Shown: positions 6,608 to 14,435 of the stretch, piece after piece
Position numbering within the stretch: the first letter of the stretch is position 1
Layout: every line of letters begins with the position of its first letter
Assembly: GCA_045531905.1 (NCBI GenBank)
Contig: JAZSEY010000027.1
Coordinates: 62,001-126,000, forward strand
Length of the DNA stretch: 64,000 bases
DNA from: RGIG6919 sp045531905
Lineage (GTDB): Bacteria; Bacillota; Clostridia; Lachnospirales; Lachnospiraceae
Reading direction: 5' to 3'
The notes under the pieces: generated by a model
Database searches by the model: none
Seen by the model: the letters and a program-made list of their open reading frames with translations, nothing else
Told to the model about the DNA's origin: nothing
Position numbers and translations under genes: made by a program

Positions 6608-9600
6608 ATGCCGAAAATCATAACGGAAGATATGATTGAACAAGCTGCTATTAAAGCTTTGCACGAACGGCATGATTATATCGTTCTGAACTGTATGACA
6701 GAAGAACCGGACACACTTCCTGACGGAACTGGACGTAAAGATAAAAAACAGGTTGTTCTGCCAGAAGTGATGTTTGAAAGCTTGTGCAGGATCAATCCGG
6801 ATATTCCGGAAGCAACTGTACGCACTGTGGTGGACGAGTTGTGTCGTACTCCGTTTTCCGGTGATTTAATGCTGACCAATTACCAGAACTATCAGAAGAT
6901 CCGTAACGGTATCACTGTAGAATACAACAAAAACGGCAAGAAGACCTCCAACATTCTCCGTCTGCTGTCCTATAATGATGCTTTGAACAATACATTTACG
7001 GTTGCTTCTCAGATGTGGATCAAGGGCGAAACCCATTGGCGCAGACCGGATCTGATTATCTTCATCAATGGATTCCCAATGGTTTTCATTGAACTGAAAA
7101 ACAGCAATATTCCGGTGAAAAACGCCTATGACATTAATCTGAAGAATTATTTGAAGGACATTCCATATCTGTTCAACTATAACCAGATTTGTGTTCTGTC
7201 TAATGGTATGGAAACTCGTCTGGGTAGCTTTGCTGCAGGCTATGAGTTCTTTTTTGAATGGCTGAAGGTTGAGAACGAAAAAGAAAATCCGAACAGAAAA
7301 GCTATTCGAGAGAACTGCACCAGTTTGGAGTATTTTATTGCCGGTCTTTGTGAACCGAAGAATCTGCTGGATTACATAGAGAATTTCATTCTTTACGACC
7401 GTCGCAGAACAAAGATCATTGCAAAGAACCACCAGTTCTTTGGTGTAAATAACGCCTACAATGCTTTCCTGCGTCGTGAGGAATTGAAAGGTAAGTTGGG
7501 TGTATTTTGGCATACACAGGGCAGTGGCAAGAGTTATTCCATGGTTATGCTTGCTCGTAAGATCAAACATAAATGTACAGGTAATTTTACCTTCCTTATC
7601 GTTACCGACCGTGAAGATCTGGATACGCAGATTTATAAGAACTTCCTGCGCACCGAGTTTATTACCGATAAGGACAAGGTGCAGCCTGCAAACAGTAAGC
7701 AGCTGCGTGAAGAACTGAAAACCAATAAATCCATTCTGTTTACGCTGATTCATAAGTTCAGATACGATAAGGGAAAGAAATATCCTGTCCTGTCTGAGCG
7801 TGATGACATCATTGTTATTGTCGATGAAGCCCACCGCACACAGTACAAGGATTTGGCAGAGAATATGCGCACCGGTTTACCGAACGCTCAGTTCCTGGCA
7901 TTTACAGGTACACCTCTGCTCGGAGCAAAGCGACTGACCAATGCTTGGTTCGGTGATTATGTCAGCGAATATAATTTTGCAGAATCAATCAAAGACAATG
8001 CTACCGTACCACTTTACTATGTGAAGCGTGTACCGGAGGTAGAGTTGCAGAACGATTTCCTCGATTCCGATTTTGCAGAAATTCTGGAAGAAGAAAACCT
8101 GACTGATGCAGAGCAGCGTCGATTGGAAAACCTCTACGCAAAGGAACTGGAAGTCATCAAGCGTGATGACCGTCTGGATGCCATTGCTCAACATATTGTT
8201 TACCATTTCCCTCGCCGTGGTTTCCGAGGAAAGGGCATGGTTATTTCCGTAGACAAGTTTACTGCCGTGAAGATGTACGATAAAGTAAGCTACTACTGGA
8301 AAGAAGAAATTAAAAAAATAAATGCGCAGATCACTAAAACCAAAGATGCTGCTGAAAAACTTTGTCTGAAAGATATGGTGGATTATATGCGCAAAGTGGA
8401 AATGGCTGTTGTCATCAGTGAAGATGCCGATGAAGAAGCTAAATTTGCAGCGGAAGGATTGTCTATAAAACCACATCGTGATCGCATGAACAAGGTTGAT
8501 GAAAATGGTTTTGACATCGAGGATAATTTCAAAGATCCGAACAATCCGTTGCAATTGGTTTTTGTCTGCGCTATGTGGCTAACAGGTTTTGATGCGCCGT
8601 CTGTCTCCACCTTGTATTTGGATAAGCCGATGAAAGGCCATACGCTAATGCAGACCATTGCCCGTGCAAACCGTGTCTATAACGGTAAGGAATGTGGTCT
8701 GATCATCGACTATCTGGATGTGTTCAAGTATCTGAAACGTGCCCTGGCAGATTATGCGTCTGATGATGGCGGTTTAATGCCGGTGAAAGACGTAGAAAAG
8801 CTTTTGGGACAGTTGCATGAAGCAATCGACCTGACCAATACATTCTGCATGAGCCATGACGTAGATTTAAGTAAGGTTGTTGAAGATGGCGATACATTCA
8901 AGAATTTGTCACTGTTTGAGGATTATGCAAATACTATCGTAGGTAATGACGATGTAAAGAACGAGTTTGCTGTAATGGCCAATACTGTTGATGGTCTGTA
9001 CGAATCTCTACGACCGGATATTTTCAAAATGGATTTTGAGCCTGCGTACAAAGATGCTATCCTCTATTTGAAGGGAATCATTGATGGTAAAATCCGTCCG
9101 GAAAAGATTGAAGCAGCACAAGCTAGAATCAATGAACTGTTAGATCAGAGTGTTATTACTGCCGCTGATGCTAGAAAATATACCATCACAGAAGCGGGAA
9201 AAGAACTTGATTTGTCTAAGTTGGATATCGATGAACTTAGAACTCAGTTCAAGAAACTAAAGAACAAAAATCTTGAAATTGTTAATTTACGTAAGCATAT
9301 CGAGGAAAAACTTCAAATGATGTTGCGACGCAATACAACCCGTACAAAGTTTGCAGAGCGCTTCAGAAACATTATTGATGAGTATAATGCCGGAGGTTCT
9401 CAAAATGATGACTTCTATGAAAAACTTCTGAAACTGATGGAAGAACTTCGTGCAGAGGAAGAACGACATATTAAAGAAGAATTGTCAGAAACTGAGTTGG
9501 AATTGTTTGATCTTCTGAGAAAAGAGCATCTCACTGCTGATGAAGAAAAACGCGTAAAACTGGCGGCAAAAGAACTGTATAACACGCTGACTGAAAAACG

Positions 9601-9790
9601 CAATGAATTGTTTGTTGTTGGATGGCAAAATGACCCACAGCCTAAAGAAAAGGTCAAAGGTGAGATAGTTTCTATTTTGAATAAGTTCTTACCAGAGAGC
9701 TATGATAGAGAGATTTTCTTAAGAAAAAGTACGATCGTATTTGACCATATTGTAGATCAAGCAATGACTGGTTATAACTGGGTAGCATAA
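6608..9790 (+). CDS. hsdR: Type I restriction endonuclease/translocase subunit HsdR
   Basis: A 1,060-residue ATP-dependent motor and nuclease that cleaves unmethylated DNA. The nuclease core appears as RPD (146-148) and ELK (162-164). The helicase core has Walker A QGSGKS (304-309), DEAH (406-409), TGTP (433-436) and a C-terminal motif VI region LMQTIARANRV. A long helical tail follows, probably contacting HsdM/HsdS. All key residues are present. The ATG at 6608 follows AGGAGGTGATTTT; a TTG at 6587 lies upstream of that site and is rejected. It closes the operon. Confidence 0.95.
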   Translation: MPKIITEDMIEQAAIKALHERHDYIVLNCMTEEPDTLPDGTGRKDKKQVVLPEVMFESLCRINPDIPEATVRTVVDELCRTPFSGDLMLTNYQNYQKIRNGITVEYNKNGKKTSNILRLLSYNDALNNTFTVASQMWIKGETHWRRPDLIIFINGFPMVFIELKNSNIPVKNAYDINLKNYLKDIPYLFNYNQICVLSNGMETRLGSFAAGYEFFFEWLKVENEKENPNRKAIRENCTSLEYFIAGLCEPKNLLDYIENFILYDRRRTKIIAKNHQFFGVNNAYNAFLRREELKGKLGVFWHTQGSGKSYSMVMLARKIKHKCTGNFTFLIVTDREDLDTQIYKNFLRTEFITDKDKVQPANSKQLREELKTNKSILFTLIHKFRYDKGKKYPVLSERDDIIVIVDEAHRTQYKDLAENMRTGLPNAQFLAFTGTPLLGAKRLTNAWFGDYVSEYNFAESIKDNATVPLYYVKRVPEVELQNDFLDSDFAEILEEENLTDAEQRRLENLYAKELEVIKRDDRLDAIAQHIVYHFPRRGFRGKGMVISVDKFTAVKMYDKVSYYWKEEIKKINAQITKTKDAAEKLCLKDMVDYMRKVEMAVVISEDADEEAKFAAEGLSIKPHRDRMNKVDENGFDIEDNFKDPNNPLQLVFVCAMWLTGFDAPSVSTLYLDKPMKGHTLMQTIARANRVYNGKECGLIIDYLDVFKYLKRALADYASDDGGLMPVKDVEKLLGQLHEAIDLTNTFCMSHDVDLSKVVEDGDTFKNLSLFEDYANTIVGNDDVKNEFAVMANTVDGLYESLRPDIFKMDFEPAYKDAILYLKGIIDGKIRPEKIEAAQARINELLDQSVITAADARKYTITEAGKELDLSKLDIDELRTQFKKLKNKNLEIVNLRKHIEEKLQMMLRRNTTRTKFAERFRNIIDEYNAGGSQNDDFYEKLLKLMEELRAEEERHIKEELSETELELFDLLRKEHLTADEEKRVKLAAKELYNTLTEKRNELFVVGWQNDPQPKEKVKGEIVSILNKFLPESYDREIFLRKSTIVFDHIVDQAMTGYNWVA

Positions 9791-9802
9791 AAATTATATT
9801 AG

Positions 9803-9837
9803 AGAACTTCGGCCAAATTTAGGGCGAAGTTCTTTTT
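9803..9837 (+). terminator. Terminator of the hsd operon
   Basis: AGAACTTCG at 9803-9811 pairs exactly with CGAAGTTCT at 9825-9833, followed by a run of five T. It lies 13 bases after the hsdR stop. Confidence 0.85.
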
Positions 9838-10224
9838 GTAAATATGATATGGTGCTTGTAGTCCATGGAAGTAGAAGTGGCCAACCCTTGGGTTATAGGG
9901 TGGCAACCCTAATGCATATGACATAGAAAATTGGCAGGTCAAATTGGTTTAAACGTTTTAGTATCAAATAAAATACCCATTTGGGAAAAGGTAATGTTAA
10001 CCTTGGGAAGAAAAAATACATTAAAAGAAGAAAATCGAAGCATTTATAAGAGAAAATGTTGAAATATAAGCATTTTATAAATTTACTTTTGAGCCTCTTC
10101 GTGGTATAGTAGATACTGCTTGTGGGGCTCTTTTAATTTCCATTACGATGGATCGGTATGTGCATACAACGGATAAATTTGTGCCCCTTGATTTTAAAGG
10201 CTTTTTAACAAAGGAGATAGAAAA
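9838..10224. other. Gene-free stretch between hsdR and ychF
   Basis: No convincing reading frame. It holds imperfect repeats: CCAACCC/GCAACCC around a GGGTTATAGGG core at about 9880-9908, and AAGCATTTATAA/AAGCATTTTATAA at about 10039 and 10069. A possible attenuator has GAGCC at 10091-10095 pairing with GGCTC at 10126-10130, followed by four T. No recognisable riboswitch was found. A promoter for ychF must lie here, but no well-spaced -35/-10 pair stands out. Confidence 0.4.
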
Positions 10225-11319
10225 ATGAAACTAGGAATCGTTGGCTTGCCAAATGTTGGTAAGAGTACATTATTTAATTCGTTGACAAAGGCGGGAGCAG
10301 AATCTGCCAATTATCCATTTTGTACCATTGATCCAAATGTGGGCGTGGTTCCAGTTCCGGATGAGCGAATTGATGTGTTAACAAAGATGTATAATTCAAA
10401 GAAGACTGTTCCGGCGGTAATTGAATTTGTGGATATTGCAGGTCTGGTAAAGGGTGCGTCTAAGGGCGAAGGTCTTGGCAACCAGTTCCTTTCTAATATT
10501 AGAGAAGTAGATGCCATTGTGCATGTTGTGCGTTGTTTTGAAGATACCAATGTGGTACACGTAGATGGCAGTATTGATCCACTTCGTGATATTGAGACAA
10601 TTAACTTTGAGTTGATTTTCTCGGACGTGGAGATTCTTGACAGAAGAATTGCAAAGAATCAGCGTGCAGCAAATAACAATAAAGACATTGCCAGAGAAGT
10701 GGAATTCATGAAGCGTGTGAAAGACCATTTGGAGAATGGTAAACTGGCGATTACCTTTGAGGTTGATGGCGAGGATGAAGAGGCATGGATTGCAGACTAC
10801 AATCTTCTGACAAGAAAGCCGGTTATCTTTGCTGCAAATGTATCAGAGGACGAGATTGCAGAAGAAGCTGACAATCAGTATGTAGAGGCTGTTAAGAACT
10901 ATGCAAAGGAATATGGTTCAGAGGTATTCAAGGTTTGTGCTCAGATTGAGCAGGAAATCTCTGAATTGGATGATGATGAAAAGAAGATGTTCTTAGAGGA
11001 TTTAGGTCTTAACGAGTCTGGTTTGGACAAGTTGATTCGTGCTAGTTATTCATTGCTTGGCTTGATTTCTTACTTGACATCAGGTGAGGACGAGACAAGA
11101 GCATGGACCATTAAGACTGGAACAAAGGCGCCACAGGCAGCAGGTAAGATTCATACTGATTTTGAAAGAGGATTTATCCGTGCAGAAGTTGTTGCCTATA
11201 AGGATTTGGTTGAAAATGGTTCTATGGTGGCAGCAAGAGATAAAGGCTTAGTTCGTTCAGAGGGTAAGGAGTATGTTGTGCAGGATGGAGATGTTATTCT
11301 CTTTAAGTTCAATGTATAG
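10225..11319 (+). CDS. ychF: Redox-regulated ribosome-associated ATPase YchF (OBG family)
   Basis: A 364-residue P-loop protein of the OBG/YchF group, which hydrolyses ATP in preference to GTP and associates with ribosomes. Motifs: G1 GLPNVGKS (7-14), the switch segment NYPFCTIDPN, G3 DIAGLVKGAS, and the altered G4 AANVSEDEI in place of NKxD, which explains ATP preference. The C-terminal TGS domain ends with VQDGDVILFKFNV. Length is typical. AAGGAG precedes the start; lgt follows after 24 bases. Confidence 0.96.
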   Translation: MKLGIVGLPNVGKSTLFNSLTKAGAESANYPFCTIDPNVGVVPVPDERIDVLTKMYNSKKTVPAVIEFVDIAGLVKGASKGEGLGNQFLSNIREVDAIVHVVRCFEDTNVVHVDGSIDPLRDIETINFELIFSDVEILDRRIAKNQRAANNNKDIAREVEFMKRVKDHLENGKLAITFEVDGEDEEAWIADYNLLTRKPVIFAANVSEDEIAEEADNQYVEAVKNYAKEYGSEVFKVCAQIEQEISELDDDEKKMFLEDLGLNESGLDKLIRASYSLLGLISYLTSGEDETRAWTIKTGTKAPQAAGKIHTDFERGFIRAEVVAYKDLVENGSMVAARDKGLVRSEGKEYVVQDGDVILFKFNV

Positions 11320-11343
11320 TGTTTTTGATACGGAGGTACGGCT

Positions 11344-12255
11344 ATGAACGATATCCAATTTCCGAATTTAGGAGTCTATTTGGAAAATGTTCCAGATGGG
11401 ATTACGATATTTGGTTTAGAAATTAAATTTTATGGCATTATTATTGCCTGTGCATTTATGTTGGCCTATTATATTGCCACAAAGGAAGCAAAAAGAACCG
11501 GACAGAATCCAGACGATTATTTGGACTTGTTATTGGTGTTGATTATTCCGGCGATTCTTGGTGCAAGACTATATTATGTTCTATTTAGTTCCAATGAGTT
11601 TTTCCGAGAAGGTCAGAGTGTAGGAGAGATGATTAAAAATGTTTTCAATCTCCGTTCCGGTGGCTTGGCAATATATGGTGGTGTGATTGCCGGTGCGATT
11701 GCAGTTATCATTTTCGCGAAGGTGAAGAAACTATCAGTAATGCAAATCTTAGATACTATGGTTATGAGTTTGCTAGTGGGACAGATTCTTGGCCGCTGGG
11801 GTAACTTCTTCAACAGAGAGGCATTTGGTGGATATTCTGACGGACTGTTTGCCATGGCAATTCCGGTTTCTTATTACGAGGAAAATGGCAGTTTGTTATA
11901 TTTGATGAACAAAGGCGTTATCACCACAGACATGATTGAAAATGTGAAGGTGTTCCAGGGTGCGGAATTTATTCAAGTGCATCCAACGTTCCTTTATGAG
12001 TCTATGTGGAATCTGTTAGTACTTCTGATTATTTTCTTCTATAGAAAGAATAAGAAATTCGAAGGCGAATTAACCTTGATGTATTTATGGGGCTATGGTC
12101 TTGGACGTGTTTGGATTGAAGGTTTGCGTTCGGATTCCTTGCTCATTGGTGGTATGAAAGCGTCACAGATGTTGGCAGCAGCTTGTGTGGTGGCGGCATC
12201 CTGCGCGATAGCATACAAACGACTACAATTAAAGAAAAAAGTGGGGAATTCGTAG
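11344..12255 (+). CDS. lgt: Prolipoprotein diacylglyceryl transferase
   Basis: A 303-residue integral membrane enzyme that transfers diacylglycerol from phosphatidylglycerol to the lipobox cysteine of prelipoproteins. Family motifs are present: GGLAIYGGVIAG in the middle and the Lgt signature LGRWGNFFNREAFGG, including the essential arginine and asparagine. About seven hydrophobic segments can be counted. CGGAGG lies just upstream of the ATG. It shares a transcript with ychF and is closed by a strong terminator. Confidence 0.95.
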   Translation: MNDIQFPNLGVYLENVPDGITIFGLEIKFYGIIIACAFMLAYYIATKEAKRTGQNPDDYLDLLLVLIIPAILGARLYYVLFSSNEFFREGQSVGEMIKNVFNLRSGGLAIYGGVIAGAIAVIIFAKVKKLSVMQILDTMVMSLLVGQILGRWGNFFNREAFGGYSDGLFAMAIPVSYYEENGSLLYLMNKGVITTDMIENVKVFQGAEFIQVHPTFLYESMWNLLVLLIIFFYRKNKKFEGELTLMYLWGYGLGRVWIEGLRSDSLLIGGMKASQMLAAACVVAASCAIAYKRLQLKKKVGNS

Positions 12256-12297
12256 CCAAAGTGGTGACAAATCCCATATTTTGATCATATTTAGATG

Positions 12298-12338
12298 AAA
12301 GAACCCTGTGTTCCATTGGAACACAGGGTTCTTTTTTT
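12298..12338 (+). terminator. Strong terminator after lgt
   Basis: GAACCCTGTGTTCC at 12301-12314 pairs perfectly with 12318-12331 across a three-base loop, followed by seven T. Confidence 0.95.
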
Positions 12339-12426
12339 CGTTTCATTTACGTCTTTTTGTGAATTGTATGCAACGAAAAGAAAAATATTTTGTGAAAATT
12401 TCACAACGGAAAATATAAGGATGGAC

Positions 12427-12455
12427 TTGCATTTTCCCTGTAAATGTTCTAAAAT
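12427..12455 (+). promoter_or_regulatory. Promoter of the mraZ division cluster
   Basis: TTGCAT at 12427-12432 and TAAAAT at 12450-12455, exactly 17 bases apart, about 90 bases before mraZ. The predicted transcription start falls just before the GTGGG/CCCAC boxes. Confidence 0.65.
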
Positions 12456-12511
12456 GGGAAACAAGGTGGGGGAAAATCCCACGAAATTACATTCAATTCC
12501 CACGAAGTGGG
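12455..12511. promoter_or_regulatory. Putative MraZ-binding boxes
   Basis: TGGGA at 12455, GTGGG at 12466 and 12507, and CCCAC at 12478 and 12499 form two inverted units. The two CCCACGAA copies are 21 bases (two helical turns) apart. MraZ proteins bind clustered TGGGN motifs upstream of their own gene, so autoregulation of the cluster is likely. Confidence 0.6.
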
Positions 12512-12545
12512 GGATTTGGAGAGAAAAAACAGGGAAGGAACGCAG

Positions 12546-12995
12546 ATGGCTGATCAGTTAATTGGAAAATATAATCACAGCGTAGATGCTAAGGGTAGAT
12601 TGATTATTCCAGCAAAACTGCGTGACGCCCTTGGAAGCAGATTTATCCTGATTAAGGGTATTGACTCTTGTATCAATGGATATTCTAAAGAGGAATGGAA
12701 CCGAATCGGAAGTGAGCTGATGGAGCTTGACAGTTCTGATCCGGAGATTCGTGATGCACAGCGTTTTTTCAATTTCAGTGGTATTGACGTGGAACTGGAT
12801 GGACAGGGCAGAATTATTGTTCCAGCGGAGCTTCGTGAGTATGCAGGTATTGTGAAGGATGTTGTTGTAGGCGGTAATGGTAATAAGATTGAAATCTGGA
12901 GCCGCGAGCAGTACGAAGAGAAGTATTCGAATGCAGGCAATATGGCAGATATGATGTCAAGATTACAGTCAAAGGGAATCCGTGTGAGATTTTAG
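12546..12995 (+). CDS. mraZ: Transcriptional regulator MraZ
   Basis: A 149-residue protein with two tandem SpoVT/AbrB-like domains, each carrying a DxxGRxxxP element: DAKGRLIIPAKLRD near residue 15 and DGQGRIIVPAELRE near residue 90. It is known to bind DNA upstream of the dcw cluster and regulate it. The ATG at 12546 was chosen because conserved MraZ proteins start just before the (G)KYNH segment and GGAAGGA precedes it; an upstream in-frame ATG at 12507 would add a non-conserved extension. First gene of the cluster. Confidence 0.93.
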   Translation: MADQLIGKYNHSVDAKGRLIIPAKLRDALGSRFILIKGIDSCINGYSKEEWNRIGSELMELDSSDPEIRDAQRFFNFSGIDVELDGQGRIIVPAELREYAGIVKDVVVGGNGNKIEIWSREQYEEKYSNAGNMADMMSRLQSKGIRVRF

Positions 12996-13006
12996 GAGGC
13001 GTTACC

Positions 13007-13942
13007 GTGGAGTTTGCACATAAGTCAGTGCTTTTAGATGAAGTGATTGAGAATTTACAGATTAAGCCGGATGGCATTTATGTGGATGGCACTTTAGGTG
13101 GTGCTGGACATGCCGGTGAAGTATGTAAGCGATTATCTGATAAAGGAATGTTTATAGGAATCGACCAGGATGCTGATGCCATTGCCGTGGCAACAAAGCG
13201 TTTAGAAGGTGTAGCACCGAAGGTGGAAGTAGTGCGAAGTAACTATGTTGACTTTCATCAGGTGCTGGATGATTTGGGCGTGGAGAGTGTAGATGGCATT
13301 TTGTTAGATTTGGGTGTTTCTTCTTATCAGTTAGATACAGCAGAGAGAGGATTTACCTATCGCGAGGATGCGCCTTTGGATATGCGTATGGACCAGAGGA
13401 ATCCACTCACTGCAAGAGATATTGTGAATACTTATAGCGAGATGGAATTGTTTCGCATCATTAGAGATTATGGTGAGGACAAGTTTGCTAAGAACATAGC
13501 AAAGCACATAGTGGCTGCGAGACAGAAGCAACCGATAGAGACAACCTTTGAACTAAATGAGATTATAAAAAATGCGATTCCTGCAAAGGTAAGAGCTACC
13601 GGCGGACATCCATCAAAAAGAACATATCAGGCAATTCGAATTGAGTTAAATCAGGAATTGACTGTTTTGAAGGAATCATTGGAAGGAATGATTTCCAGAT
13701 TAAGACCGGAGGGCAGGATGTGTGTGATTACGTTCCACTCTCTGGAGGATAGAATTACAAAGAATATATTTAAAACATGTGAAAATCCATGTACATGTCC
13801 GAAAAACTTCCCGGTATGTGTATGTGGTAAGAAACCATTAGGACATGTGATTACCCGCAAACCAATTTTGCCAGGCGATGCAGAGTTGTCGGAGAATTCA
13901 CGATCAAAGAGTGCAAAGCTGAGAGTGTTTGAACGGGCGTAA
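13007..13942 (+). CDS. rsmH: 16S rRNA C1402 N4-methyltransferase RsmH
   Basis: A 311-residue SAM-dependent methyltransferase that modifies C1402 of 16S rRNA in the ribosomal P site. Motifs: HKSVLLDEV at the start, DGTLGGAGHA (SAM binding), LLDLGVSSYQLD and ITFHSLEDR. It starts with GTG after AGGAGG and follows mraZ by 11 bases, the conserved order in bacteria. Confidence 0.96.
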   Translation: MEFAHKSVLLDEVIENLQIKPDGIYVDGTLGGAGHAGEVCKRLSDKGMFIGIDQDADAIAVATKRLEGVAPKVEVVRSNYVDFHQVLDDLGVESVDGILLDLGVSSYQLDTAERGFTYREDAPLDMRMDQRNPLTARDIVNTYSEMELFRIIRDYGEDKFAKNIAKHIVAARQKQPIETTFELNEIIKNAIPAKVRATGGHPSKRTYQAIRIELNQELTVLKESLEGMISRLRPEGRMCVITFHSLEDRITKNIFKTCENPCTCPKNFPVCVCGKKPLGHVITRKPILPGDAELSENSRSKSAKLRVFERA

Positions 13943-13957
13943 GTGTGGAGGTAACCA

Positions 13958-14419
13958 ATGGCAAAACGACAGTATTATGTGGAAGGGAATACCGCGAGAC
14001 AATTACAGGTAGTACCATCGCCTGAGCATCGCAGGGAACACCGAGAAGCAGAACGGAAAAATAGAAGAAAGCAAAGAAAGTTAGAGCGTGTACTGGCTTT
14101 TGATTTGAAGTATACAATGATTCTGCTTGTGGCATTGGGCATCATGGGGTATGCTTGTGGAACCATGCTTTCCGTGCAGGCACAGTTGCAGGCACAAAAA
14201 CAACAGATGGCAGAGTTAACAGCAACCTATGAGAATTTGCAGAATGACAATGACGCAAAGACTGCAAGAATTGGAAGCAATGTGGATTTAAATCATATTT
14301 ATAAGATTGCAACGGAGGAACTTGGTATGGTTTATCCTCATGCAGGACAAGTTGTTACATATGACAGTGCAAATGAGCAGTATGTAAAACAATACCAGGA
14401 TGTACCGGATTTAGATTAG
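13958..14419 (+). CDS. ftsL: Cell division protein FtsL-like
   Basis: A 153-residue bitopic membrane protein. A basic cytoplasmic region of about 45 residues precedes one transmembrane helix (about 50-72) and a periplasm-side coiled coil (AQLQAQKQQMAELTATYENL). FtsL links FtsQ/DivIB and DivIC in the divisome. The sequence is poorly conserved in the family, so the call rests on topology, size and position between rsmH and the penicillin-binding protein genes. The ATG follows TGGAGG. Confidence 0.8.
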   Translation: MAKRQYYVEGNTARQLQVVPSPEHRREHREAERKNRRKQRKLERVLAFDLKYTMILLVALGIMGYACGTMLSVQAQLQAQKQQMAELTATYENLQNDNDAKTARIGSNVDLNHIYKIATEELGMVYPHAGQVVTYDSANEQYVKQYQDVPDLD

Positions 14420-14435
14420 TATTTTGGGTGATGTT

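Noticed and set aside
6866..7834. A 322-residue minus-strand frame opposite hsdR
   Set aside because: hsdR is full length with all motifs on the other strand; the antisense frame has no start signal or recognisable domain.
10091..10134. Riboswitch upstream of ychF
   Set aside because: There is a weak stem followed by four T, but no known aptamer motif and ychF is not a usual riboswitch target.
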